A DNA stretch of 9,362 bases, from NCBI GenBank assembly GCA_009774465.1, contig VSNT01000138.1, positions 1 through 9,362 of the forward strand, in the 5' to 3' direction. Made by a program: the position numbers and the translations under genes. Below the pieces are notes generated by a model. That model made no database searches. It worked only from the letters and a program-made list of their open reading frames with translations, and had not been told where the DNA came from. Source of the DNA: Lachnospiraceae bacterium (GTDB lineage: Bacteria > Bacillota_A > Clostridia > Lachnospirales > Lachnospiraceae). Of the stretch, positions 1 to 7,490 are shown in pieces (the stretch's first letter is position 1; the number at the start of each line of letters is the position of its first letter).

Positions 1-22
1 CATCATCATAATAATATAAAAA

Positions 23-50
23 TAGATTAGGAAAATATTAAGATAATCTA
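23..50. promoter_or_regulatory. Candidate operator: inverted repeat upstream of the -35
   Basis: A perfect 7-base inverted repeat is visible: TAGATTA (23-29) and TAATCTA (44-50). The 14 bases between them contain the palindrome AATATT (34-39), which shares the same symmetry axis at 36.5. Arm centres are 21 bp apart, about two helical turns, so a dimer could bind both on one face. The element ends 2 bases before the proposed -35, a position typical of activator sites. The surroundings are very AT-rich, so chance symmetry is a real alternative. No regulator gene lies in the window to pair with it. Confidence 0.4.
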
Positions 51-52
51 CA

Positions 53-81
53 TTGTTTCAAAACAGGTAGTATGCTATAGT
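53..81 (+). promoter_or_regulatory. Probable sigma-A-type extended -10 promoter of the operon
   Basis: TTGTTT (53-58) serves as a weak -35, then 17 bases, then TATAGT (76-81) as the -10, preceded by an extended -10 TG at 73-74 (TGCTATAGT). Spacing is ideal and the -10 matches the consensus at 5 of 6 positions. The expected transcript start is near 88, giving a leader of about 37 bases before the ATG at 125. A small palindrome TGTTTCAAAACA (54-65) overlaps the -35 and could be a further protein site. A weak -35 flanked by dyads suggests a regulated promoter; this is inferred. Confidence 0.6.
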
Positions 82-108
82 TTGTATATGAGATTTTACA
101 ATATACAA
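82..108. promoter_or_regulatory. Candidate operator: 8-base inverted repeat over the transcription start
   Basis: TTGTATAT (82-89) and ATATACAA (101-108) are perfect reverse complements separated by 11 bases, with arm centres 19 bp apart. The repeat begins right after the -10 and covers the predicted start near 88, so it would straddle roughly -6 to +21, a classic repressor position. Because the left arm lies mostly upstream of the start, a DNA-binding site is more likely than an RNA hairpin. The base composition is almost all A and T, so chance is not excluded. Confidence 0.4.
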
Positions 109-114
109 GATTAT

Positions 115-119
115 GAGGT
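115..119 (+). promoter_or_regulatory. Ribosome binding site that fixes the start of the first gene
   Basis: GAGGT (115-119) lies 5 bases before the ATG at 125. The in-frame ATG at 113 overlaps this Shine-Dalgarno sequence and has none of its own, so 125 is the better start. It also gives a clean lipoprotein signal peptide beginning MKKLKKF. Confidence 0.75.
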
Positions 120-124
120 ATGAT

Positions 125-2386
125 ATGAAAAAATTGAAAAAATTTATTGCGGCGGCAATTGTATTGGGAACTATGATGATGCTCCTTTTCGGTTGTGGAA
201 AAGGTGAAGATGAGCAAAGTAATACCAAAGGATATGTGTGGGTTTCCGAATACGCAGATTTTAATGTGGAAAAGTGTGACTGGCTTGATAAGGTTGTATC
301 ATTAGGTGATGAGTGCTTTTTCAGTACCTCCCTTTATGATGAGGAAAATGAAAAAAGCGTAACGACTCTTTATAAGTATAACCTGTTGGAAAATAAAGCG
401 GAAAAACTGAATTTCGGAATGGAAGAAAACAGCAGTATTTATGGTATGGCAGTAAATGCAGATGGCAATCTGGTAATGCTTGTCAATCAATATGAGTATA
501 TAGAAGATGAAGAAGGAAATGTGACAGATGTTAACAGCAATATGCAGTTATGCACAGTTTCTCCTTCTGATGGTTCTGTAATTGATTCAATGGAAATTAC
601 GGAAGTGCTGGGTGTATCACAGGAGACTTATATTCAGTATTTCTGTGTGGACGGACAGGGAAATCTTTGTTTGTCTGACAGTGACAGTAAGATTTATGTT
701 TTAAATAAGGACATGAAGAAGATTTGCGAGATCACTGTTGATGGATGGATCAATGATATGGTTACATCCAAAGAAGGTGACATATATGTTGCTTCTTACG
801 GCAATGAAGGAATGGAATTAAAAAAGATTGATATTGCGGCTAAAAAGATTGGAGAGGCAGTGCAGGGGGTAAGTGAAGGGTATGGAAACTTTTCTTTCCA
901 CACAGGTGTTGAAAAAAGCCTGCTTGTCAGCAGCAGTGACGGTATATCAACCTTTGACATTCAGTCGCAGACAAAAGAAGAACTGTTTAAATGGCTTGAT
1001 GTGGATATCAATTCGGATGATGTAAGTCAGGCGGGAGAACTTTCCGATGGGCGGATCTGGGCAATTATCAGAGAATATGACAAAGATTATAACAGCACTT
1101 ATCAGTTAGTGTATTTAAGTAAAAAGGATGCATCAGAAGTGACTGCAAGGCAGGAAATTGTTTTCGGAGCCATGTGGATTGATTCTGACATAAAAAGAAA
1201 TATAATTAAATTTAACAAGACCAACACTGAGTACCGTATTGTTGTAAAGGAATATGGAGAAAATGATTATGAGACAGGTCTGATACAGCTTGGCGCGGAT
1301 CTAACTACAGGAAACTGTCCTGATATTATCAGTTTAAGCCAGCTTGATTTTGCACAATATGCAAATAAAGGTATTTTTGAAGACCTGTATCCTTATATGG
1401 AACAAAGCGGTATTAAGAAGGAAGATTATGTTGAGAATGTTTTAGAAGCATATGAGTCAGACGGAAAGCTGTATGGAATTATGACTTCTTTCTATTTATC
1501 ATCCACAGCAGTGAAAAAGTCACTGGTAGGCGATAAGACTGGCTGGACCTTAAATGAAATGCTGGATCTGGTGGATGAGGTAAAGCCTCAGTATGTAACA
1601 TCTTATGATTCCAGGGAAACTATGCTTTATTACTGTGTTTATCAGAATATAGATGAGTTTATCGACTGGGAGAGCGGCGCATGTAATTTTGATGGGGATC
1701 AGTTTATCAGAGCTCTTGAATTTGCTGCACAGTTCCCTTCCTCAGAAGAAGCTGATTATAATGACAGAGAAGGAATTTCGAGCCTTTTACATTCCAATAA
1801 GCTTTTGCTGATGCAGACGTCCATCAGTTCCGTGCAGGAATATCAGATGATGAAGGGAATGTTTGGGGAAGATATTACTTATATTGGCTCACCCAGCAGC
1901 GACCGGAAAGGAAATTTGATTCAGCCGGCGGGAGGAAGCTTGGCAATGTCTTCCAAGTCAAAATATAAGGATGGCGTATGGGAATTTATGAAAGTGCTGC
2001 TTGGAGCTGAATATCAGGACAGCCTGGTGAATGAACATGGCGGCTTTGGATTCCCTATTAGAAAAGAATCTCTTGAAAAACAGTTTGAATATGATATGAC
2101 GCCTGATTATTATGAAGATGCAGATGGAAATCAGGTAGAAAATCCAAAGACAACATGGGGATATGATGATTTTACAATTGAAATTATGGCAGCTTCTCAG
2201 GAAGAAATTGATGAAATAAAGGCTTTAATCGCATCAGCTGAAAAGGTTTCGGAAAACGCAGATCAGCAGATTACAAATATTATAACAGAAGAAACAGAGC
2301 CATTTTTCAAAGGTCAGAAATCTGCTGCTGAAGTGGCGGGCGTTATCCAGAACAGGGTTCAGATTTATGTAAATGAGAACAAGTAA
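125..2386 (+). CDS. Propeller-fused extracellular solute-binding lipoprotein (CUT1-type ABC importer)
   Basis: This 753-residue protein is predicted to be a membrane-anchored substrate receptor for the permeases that follow. A basic N-terminus, a hydrophobic stretch and the lipobox LFGC (lipidated Cys24) mark a lipoprotein signal. Residues about 35-338 are not a normal binding-protein domain. They show about six repeats of beta-strands around DG/EG turns (ADGNLVMLV, GQGNLCLSD, KEGDIYVAS, SDGRIWAII), which suggests a beta-propeller. From about residue 343 a type 1 solute-binding fold begins (EIVFGAMW...IIKFNKTN, then CPDII, GIFEDLYPYM, GKLYGI), ending in the family-typical IQNRVQIYVNE. Usual family members have about 420-450 residues, so the extra N-terminal module explains the length. 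An ATG at 113 is possible but has no ribosome binding site. Substrate is probably an oligosaccharide, by family; the actual ligand is unknown. It resembles the protein starting at 7491 throughout. Confidence 0.88.
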   Translation: MKKLKKFIAAAIVLGTMMMLLFGCGKGEDEQSNTKGYVWVSEYADFNVEKCDWLDKVVSLGDECFFSTSLYDEENEKSVTTLYKYNLLENKAEKLNFGMEENSSIYGMAVNADGNLVMLVNQYEYIEDEEGNVTDVNSNMQLCTVSPSDGSVIDSMEITEVLGVSQETYIQYFCVDGQGNLCLSDSDSKIYVLNKDMKKICEITVDGWINDMVTSKEGDIYVASYGNEGMELKKIDIAAKKIGEAVQGVSEGYGNFSFHTGVEKSLLVSSSDGISTFDIQSQTKEELFKWLDVDINSDDVSQAGELSDGRIWAIIREYDKDYNSTYQLVYLSKKDASEVTARQEIVFGAMWIDSDIKRNIIKFNKTNTEYRIVVKEYGENDYETGLIQLGADLTTGNCPDIISLSQLDFAQYANKGIFEDLYPYMEQSGIKKEDYVENVLEAYESDGKLYGIMTSFYLSSTAVKKSLVGDKTGWTLNEMLDLVDEVKPQYVTSYDSRETMLYYCVYQNIDEFIDWESGACNFDGDQFIRALEFAAQFPSSEEADYNDREGISSLLHSNKLLLMQTSISSVQEYQMMKGMFGEDITYIGSPSSDRKGNLIQPAGGSLAMSSKSKYKDGVWEFMKVLLGAEYQDSLVNEHGGFGFPIRKESLEKQFEYDMTPDYYEDADGNQVENPKTTWGYDDFTIEIMAASQEEIDEIKALIASAEKVSENADQQITNIITEETEPFFKGQKSAAEVAGVIQNRVQIYVNENK

Positions 2387-2403
2387 ATTGAGAGGGGATA
2401 GAA

Positions 2404-3345
2404 ATGCATTTTCTCAAAAGCAGGAAACAGGAAAAGAGCCTGCATTTTGTAAAAGAGAAAAGAAAAAAATCCGGCAGTAACCGAAGAACGCGCAGAGGGA
2501 AAATGATATCTACAGGATATCTGTTTCCCAGCGCTGCCGGCGTGCTGCTGTTTTTTGTATTACCATTTTTGATTGTAATTTATTATTCTGTGGTGGATAA
2601 TCCCATCAGCAATCAATTTGTTTTTCTGGATAATTATGTAATGGTATTTCAAAATGCGGCGTTTAAGCAGGCAGCAAAGAACACATTGATGTTTTCACTT
2701 GTTGCAGTACCCTTAGCAGTGGTTTTATCACTGTTTCTTGCTATGATGCTTGAAAGTAAAATTCCATTTAAAAGCCAGTTTCGAACTTTTTTCTTAAGTC
2801 CAATGATGGTGCCTATTGCCTCTATTGTTTTAATTTGGCAGGTTTTATTTCACTATAATGGTATGGTCAATGAGGTGTTGGGGATCTTTCAAATTGACAG
2901 GATTGACTGGCTGAATTCCAATTATGCACAGGTGGTAATCGTTATACTCTTTTTATGGAAAAATTTAGGTTACAATATGATTTTGTTTATGGCGGCATTA
3001 AGCAGTATCTCTAAGGATATTCTTGAGGTAGCGGTACTTGAGAGTGCAACGCCATTTCAAATATTCTGGCATATTAAATTAAGATATATGTCTTCAACAA
3101 TTTTATTTGTGACGATTATGTCATTAATTAATTCTTTTAAGGTTTTCAGGGAAATCTATCTTTTAAAGGGAGAGTACCCTTATGATACCATGTATATGCT
3201 GCAGCATTTTATGAACAATACATTCAGCAGACTGGACTATCAGAAAATGTCCGCAGCGGCAATCATGATGGCAATTGTCATGGTGATTATTATAGGAATT
3301 TTGTTCCTGACCGAGAACTATTTCGGAAAGGATGTGGAAGGATGA
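2404..3345 (+). CDS. ABC sugar importer permease, MalF/UgpA-like (CUT1)
   Basis: This 313-residue membrane protein is the first of two permease halves of a binding-protein-dependent importer. A strongly basic cytoplasmic N-terminus (residues 1-33) precedes about six helices near 37-62, 93-116, 131-150, 175-198, 229-247 and 283-304. The family run WKNLGYNMILFMAALSSI (185-202) leads into the EAA loop (208-227), which docks the ATPase. Here the loop is degenerate: EVAVLESATPFQIFWHIKLR, where most relatives have EAA..DGA and end in LP. It follows the binding protein by 17 bases, with AGAGGGG (2391-2397) 6 bases before the ATG. A second in-frame ATG at 2503 (Met34) also has an AGAGGG, but only 3 bases away, so 2404 is preferred. 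It overlaps the next gene as ATGA, so translational coupling is likely. Confidence 0.93.
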   Translation: MHFLKSRKQEKSLHFVKEKRKKSGSNRRTRRGKMISTGYLFPSAAGVLLFFVLPFLIVIYYSVVDNPISNQFVFLDNYVMVFQNAAFKQAAKNTLMFSLVAVPLAVVLSLFLAMMLESKIPFKSQFRTFFLSPMMVPIASIVLIWQVLFHYNGMVNEVLGIFQIDRIDWLNSNYAQVVIVILFLWKNLGYNMILFMAALSSISKDILEVAVLESATPFQIFWHIKLRYMSSTILFVTIMSLINSFKVFREIYLLKGEYPYDTMYMLQHFMNNTFSRLDYQKMSAAAIMMAIVMVIIIGILFLTENYFGKDVEG

Positions 3346-4313
3346 AAATACAGGAAAAACGGGCCTTAAGCTTTAAGGGCAGTGAACTGGACAGATGGAG
3401 CAGACTGGTTAAAAGGCGAAAAAAAATAAAGCATGCCAGAGAAGTGGTAAGAATTTCTTTTGCAACAATGATTGCAGGCTGTTTTGCCGTACTTTTTCTT
3501 ATGCCCATTATATTAACAATAACCAATTCGTTTATGTCAGCTTCAGAAATTTCAGCCAATTATGGGCAGGTGTTTGCAACCACAGATACCGGAGGAAAGG
3601 TCTATATTTCTGAGAAAGTAAATCTGAAATTTATTCCTGATATGGTATCTTTCAGCCAGTATATTACGGTTTTGCTGAAAAGTCCCGAATATTTGTTTAA
3701 GTTTTGGAATTCGGTTATACTTGTGGTTCCTATTGTTGCCTTTCAGCTTCTGGTAGCTATGGGAGCGGCTTATGGGTTTACAAGATATCGGGGACGGATT
3801 AAGGAAATTATTTTTTTTATTTATATTATATTAATGCTGATGCCTTATCAGGTTACGCTGGTGCCCAATTATCTGGTGGCGGACTGGCTTCATACCCTGA
3901 ATACAAATTGGGCGATATGGCTTCCCGGAATTTTTTCGCCCTTTGCAGTGTATCTTTTGACAAAGTATATGCGAAGGATTCCTGTATCGGTAATGGAAGC
4001 TGCACAGATTGACGGTGCCGGAGAGTGGCAGATTTTTAGAAAAATCTGTATGCCTCTTTGCAAAGGAGCGATGTGCTCTGTGGCAATTCTGATTTTTATA
4101 GATTACTGGAATATGGTGGAGCAGCCTTTGATTCTTTTGACGGATCAGGAAAAACATCCGCTTTCCGTATTTTTATCAAAAATAAATTCCGGTGAAATAG
4201 GACTGGCGTTTGCGGTAGCTACGATTTATATGGTGCCGCCCATACTGGTTTTTCTGTATGGAGAAGATTATCTGGTAGAGGGAATTACCTATCAGGGAGG
4301 TATTAAAGGATAA
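3342..4313 (+). CDS. Carbohydrate ABC importer permease, MalG/UgpE-like (CUT1)
   Basis: This 323-residue protein is the second permease half, expected to pair with the preceding one and an ATPase in the cytoplasmic membrane. A basic N-terminus is followed by helices near 39-63, 123-147, 155-178, 188-209, 243-258 and 286-306. An extracytoplasmic segment of about 55 residues (65-120) after the first helix is somewhat longer than in simple MalG proteins. The EAA loop is canonical: MEAAQIDGAGEWQIFRKICM with PL following (218-239). The C-terminus (YLVEGITYQGGIKG) is the usual ending of MalG-type subunits. The start lies in an ATGA overlap with the upstream stop, preceded by GGAAGG (3336-3341 region), so expression is probably coupled. 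No ATPase gene follows; a shared MsmK/MsmX-type ATPase is the likely motor, by family knowledge. Confidence 0.95.
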   Translation: MKIQEKRALSFKGSELDRWSRLVKRRKKIKHAREVVRISFATMIAGCFAVLFLMPIILTITNSFMSASEISANYGQVFATTDTGGKVYISEKVNLKFIPDMVSFSQYITVLLKSPEYLFKFWNSVILVVPIVAFQLLVAMGAAYGFTRYRGRIKEIIFFIYIILMLMPYQVTLVPNYLVADWLHTLNTNWAIWLPGIFSPFAVYLLTKYMRRIPVSVMEAAQIDGAGEWQIFRKICMPLCKGAMCSVAILIFIDYWNMVEQPLILLTDQEKHPLSVFLSKINSGEIGLAFAVATIYMVPPILVFLYGEDYLVEGITYQGGIKG

Positions 4314-4373
4314 AAAATGTCTGCTGACGCATACATTTAGGAAAAGATTTTCAGGAAAGGTAAGGGTTAAATC
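4314..4373 (+). other. Intergenic gap between importer and export-type genes
   Basis: This is the largest internal gap of the operon. It holds AAGGG (4362-4366), 7 bases before the ATG at 4374, as the ribosome binding site of the next gene. A seven-codon ATG-to-TAG frame at 4317-4340 has no ribosome binding site and is not called. GAAAA/TTTTC (4341-4352) is too small and lacks a U-tract, so no terminator is seen and transcription probably continues. Confidence 0.6.
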
Positions 4374-6380
4374 ATGGGTGAAAATGAGGGAAGAAAAAGA
4401 AGAGAGTGGGTGAAGAATGCAGCAATTGTTTTTCTGGTGATTATGCTGCTGCTTACCTTTTTTTCCAATACGATCATGAATTATTCACTGCCTGAGGTGG
4501 CAACCCAGTATGTCCAAAGAGGTACGATTACAGCTAAAGTGAGGGGAACAGGGAACGTGGAGGCCAATGATCCTTACAATGTGATTGTAAAGGAATCCAG
4601 GGTAATAGAAAGCGTAGCGGTGAAGCAGGGCGATCAGGTGGAAAAGGATCAGGTCATTTATTACCTTGAAAATAAAGAAAGTGATGAATTAAAAAAGGCA
4701 GAGGATGAGCTTGAAGAGCTGGAACTTTCCTATATGAAGGGATTGTTTGGCGGAACGGTTTCCCCTGAAATTATAAATAAGGTTGCAAGCGGAAGAACAG
4801 ATTCCTTTGCAGCCTATCAGGCTATGGTTACGGATATGCAGAACCGTCTTGAAGCAGCGGAGGCAAGGGTGAAAGAATGCCAGACTGCTTTGGATAATTT
4901 AAATCTGCAAAGCACAGTAAATACCAACAATGCCAGTGTGAGTACAGCGGCGGATGAGTTGGAAAGAGATTTGGCAACTGCAGATATGGAGAAGATTAAG
5001 AATGCTTTTGAGAGCAGTAAGGCAAGCAGACTTGCAGAATTAGAGAATCAGATTCAGGAAAAACAGAATCAAATTAAAGATTTGGAAGAATTGATAAATC
5101 ATTCACAATCATTGGCTGGAAATTCAACAGGAACTACTGGGGGAGCATCTACAACAGGAACATTTAAATTAAGACAAGAGCAAGTAGAGACGATGATTGG
5201 CACTATTAAGGATGGGATAGCAACTAATGTCAAATATCCGCCCTCTTCCTACACTAGTGTTTTATCAGAGGCAGATGTAAAAAAGTGGTATGACGGTATT
5301 GACTGGAATAATGGTGATGCAGATCAACAAAAAGCATGTGAGGCTGATTATGGAGAGTTTCGGGTTGCTGTAGATTTGAGAGATGAAGCTGCGAGAACTT
5401 TAGATGAATATGGGAAAGATTCTGCTGACCAATTAAGAAGGTTGGAGATTTTGAAAGATGAACTGGTTTCTTTACAAAACAAAAAGACAGAAATTGAAGC
5501 AATTACCGTAACATCTGAGAATAATTATAAGGATGCATTAAACAGATTAAATCAGGCCACGAGAAATATCACGGAGCTTACTAACGCAGATAAACAAACC
5601 TCTGCCGCATATCAGAACCAAATCGCCAATGCAGAAGCTGCACTTAAAAATGCTCAGGCGGTCTATGAACTTTTGAAAACCGAGCAGACCGAGCTGGCGG
5701 CGGATATAAATGCAGAGCTTGATCTTTCCAAGATCAACAAGGATATTGCAGAAAAGAAGGCAGAAATTGAACGGTTAAAAGAAAGCTCAATGGGGACAGC
5801 AATTACAGCGCCTGTTGCCGGTACCATAACCAGTCTTGCCTATGTTGCGGGAGAAACGACCAAGCCGGAAGAGGCGGCGGCAGTAATCCAGGTGGAAGGA
5901 AAAGGCTATACTTTAAAGATTTCTGTGACCAATGAGCAGGCGAAGAAGGTGCAGGTAGGAGATACTGCCGAACTGCAAAACGCCTGGTATTATGATGATG
6001 TGCAGGCTATTTTATCAGCCATCAAGCCTGATCCAGATAATCCGGGACAGAAGAAGCTGCTTGAATTTGAGGTGACCGGTTCCAGCATTCAGGAAGGGCA
6101 GGCTTTAAATATTTCCGTAGGCCAGAGGAGTTCTGAATATGAACTTGTGGTGCCCAACAGTGCAGTGCGGGAGGATAATAACGGAAAGTTTATTTTGATT
6201 GTGGAGTCTAAGAGCGGGCCTTTAAGCAACAGATATATTGCCACCAGAGTGGATGTGGAAGTTCTGGCATCAGATGATAATAATACTGCAATTTCGGCAG
6301 GACTTTATGGCTATGAATATGTAATCACTACTTCTACCAAACCGGTAGAAGCGGGCAAGCAGGTAAGACTAAATGAATAA
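4374..6380 (+). CDS. HlyD/MacA-type membrane fusion (adaptor) protein with very long coiled coil
   Basis: This 668-residue protein is anchored by one N-terminal helix (about 13-31, NAAIVFLVIMLLLTFF) with the rest outside the membrane. The first half of a biotinyl-lipoyl-like domain lies near 46-103 (RGTITAKVRGTGNVEA, VKQGDQVEKDQVIYYLEN). A long helical hairpin follows (about 104-470, rich in E, K, Q and A), and the second lipoyl half resumes at 475-510 (GTAITAPVAGTITSLAYVAGE). A beta-barrel/membrane-proximal part closes the protein (about 511-668, with VPNSAVREDNNGKFILIVE). Known relatives join an exporter to an outer channel or, in Gram-positives, assist MacB-like exporters such as YknXYZ. 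They are usually 370-480 residues, so the hairpin here is greatly enlarged, with a compositionally odd centre. It overlaps the next gene by 8 bases, which ties it to the MacB-like protein. Confidence 0.88.
   Translation: MGENEGRKRREWVKNAAIVFLVIMLLLTFFSNTIMNYSLPEVATQYVQRGTITAKVRGTGNVEANDPYNVIVKESRVIESVAVKQGDQVEKDQVIYYLENKESDELKKAEDELEELELSYMKGLFGGTVSPEIINKVASGRTDSFAAYQAMVTDMQNRLEAAEARVKECQTALDNLNLQSTVNTNNASVSTAADELERDLATADMEKIKNAFESSKASRLAELENQIQEKQNQIKDLEELINHSQSLAGNSTGTTGGASTTGTFKLRQEQVETMIGTIKDGIATNVKYPPSSYTSVLSEADVKKWYDGIDWNNGDADQQKACEADYGEFRVAVDLRDEAARTLDEYGKDSADQLRRLEILKDELVSLQNKKTEIEAITVTSENNYKDALNRLNQATRNITELTNADKQTSAAYQNQIANAEAALKNAQAVYELLKTEQTELAADINAELDLSKINKDIAEKKAEIERLKESSMGTAITAPVAGTITSLAYVAGETTKPEEAAAVIQVEGKGYTLKISVTNEQAKKVQVGDTAELQNAWYYDDVQAILSAIKPDPDNPGQKKLLEFEVTGSSIQEGQALNISVGQRSSEYELVVPNSAVREDNNGKFILIVESKSGPLSNRYIATRVDVEVLASDDNNTAISAGLYGYEYVITTSTKPVEAGKQVRLNE
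5100..5483 (+). other. Compositionally distinct segment inside the adaptor gene (possible exchanged hairpin tip)
   Basis: This stretch covers adaptor residues about 243-370. All 7 glutamines here (245, 268, 270, 318, 319, 353, 368) use CAA, while the rest of the gene uses CAG 23 times and CAA 6 times. GC by hand count is about 39% for 5101-5520, against about 43% (4561-4980) and 47% (5701-6120) on either side. It starts with a Gly/Ser/Thr-rich linker (NSTGTTGGASTTGTF, 250-264) and encodes a non-heptad, Trp- and Asp-rich part (KWYDGIDWNNGDADQQK, 304-320) in the middle of a coiled coil. The reading frame is intact. Allelic replacement of the hairpin tip is inferred. Confidence 0.45.
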
Positions 6381-7476
6381 AAGGATCATATATTTTATAA
6401 AGAGTTTGTCACCAAAGCAGATTATATTTTCTTTAATCACTGTTATTTCGCTGCTGTTGTATCTGATTTTGACCATATGGTCGGACCGTCAGGTTGCAGC
6501 ACTTACCGATCAGCAGGCAGCAAAGCGGTGGGATAAAGAAGGAGGCAGTGCACAGGTAAGCTGTTTTTTTGCGGAAAATACGGAAGTAGATGAATATATG
6601 CTGATGAGCTTTGAAAGGCAGTTGGAACAAAGTCTGCTGGAAGTATTACAGCAGGAGGAAACAGAAGGGGAAAATGAAAAGCGCCTGCTGATTGATGCAT
6701 ATAGTTCAATTGGAAGCATAACAATTACAAGTGAAAAGGGAAAGCTGGAGGATGTGAGAGCTGTGGGAGTTGGAGGAGATTTTTTTCTGTTTCATCCCCT
6801 GCAGCTTGTGAATGGAGGGTATTTTTCCGGTGATGATCTGATGCAGGACTCTGTTATACTGGATGAGGAGGCAGCCTGGCAGCTTTTTGGCTCAAATGAT
6901 ATTGCCGGAATGAGCGTTATGATTGGAAATGTGCCTCACTATGTGGCTGGCGTGATTAAAAGACAGGAAGGAAGATTTGCAGAAAATGCAGGTCTTGATA
7001 AGACAGTGGTTTATGTTTCTTATACTTCCCTTGATTCTTATGGAATTAGCGATGGAATTAATGTTTATGAGGTGGTTGCACCGAATCCTGTGAAAGGATT
7101 TGTTTTTAATGCTGTGAAAGAAAAACTGGGTGTAAATGAGGATAAGATGGTGGTAGTGGAGAATTCTTCCCGATATACGCTTCCGGCCCTGCTTCCGGTT
7201 CTTCTTGATTTCGGAACCCGTTCCATGCAGAATACCGCAGTGAAATTTCCCTATTGGGAAAATATAGGAAGAGGCTGGGAGGATGTTAAGGTAGTAATTT
7301 TGCTCTTCCAGTTTATACTGCTGCTAATACCGGCTGGGATTATAACCATTTTCCTTATTATACGGTGGAAAAACAGAAATTTTACATGGAAAGATGTCTG
7401 GAATTTTCTTCTGGATAGTAAAGATAAATTACAGAAAAAAGCAAGGGGAACGAAGGATAAATGGCAGCATTTTTAG
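6373..7476 (+). CDS. MacB-like periplasmic-core-domain membrane protein without FtsX domain
   Basis: This 367-residue protein has an N-terminal helix (about 17-36), a large extracytoplasmic domain (about 37-304), one C-terminal helix (about 305-331) and a basic cytoplasmic tail (about 332-367). The external domain carries MacB-PCD features: an internal GGYFSGDDL, then VILDEEAAWQLFG (161-173), which matches the family pattern of a conserved Glu followed by LFG, and IGNVPHYVAGVI (184-195). Full MacB-type permeases add three more C-terminal helices (FtsX domain) and often an ATPase domain; neither is seen, and no ATPase is encoded here. The start overlaps the adaptor stop by 8 bases (ATGAATAA), with a weak AGGT upstream, so coupled translation with the adaptor is likely. 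It may form a complex with the adaptor instead of acting as a complete exporter. Family placement is good; the function is unknown. Confidence 0.75.
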   Translation: MNKRIIYFIKSLSPKQIIFSLITVISLLLYLILTIWSDRQVAALTDQQAAKRWDKEGGSAQVSCFFAENTEVDEYMLMSFERQLEQSLLEVLQQEETEGENEKRLLIDAYSSIGSITITSEKGKLEDVRAVGVGGDFFLFHPLQLVNGGYFSGDDLMQDSVILDEEAAWQLFGSNDIAGMSVMIGNVPHYVAGVIKRQEGRFAENAGLDKTVVYVSYTSLDSYGISDGINVYEVVAPNPVKGFVFNAVKEKLGVNEDKMVVVENSSRYTLPALLPVLLDFGTRSMQNTAVKFPYWENIGRGWEDVKVVILLFQFILLLIPAGIITIFLIIRWKNRNFTWKDVWNFLLDSKDKLQKKARGTKDKWQHF

Positions 7477-7490
7477 AAGGGAGTATAATT

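Noticed and set aside
1..22. CATCATCATAATAATATAAAAA as a repeat or CRISPR edge
   Set aside because: It is simple AT-rich sequence with three CAT/AAT-like triplets at the window edge; no repeat-spacer pattern follows.
113..124. Upstream ATG at 113 as the start of the first gene
   Set aside because: It overlaps the GAGGT ribosome binding site and has none of its own; ATG at 125 is correctly spaced.
3831..4157. Open frame of 108 codons on the - strand inside the second permease
   Set aside because: It lies entirely antisense to a well-supported permease and its translation (rich in His, Arg and Lys) resembles no family; it is a shadow frame.
4317..4340. Seven-codon ORF in the gap before the adaptor, as a leader peptide
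   Set aside because: No ribosome binding site, no run of regulatory codons and no attenuator-like hairpin next to it.
4341..4352. GAAAA/TTTTC inverted repeat as a terminator
   Set aside because: A five-base AT-rich stem with a two-base loop and no U-tract cannot terminate transcription.
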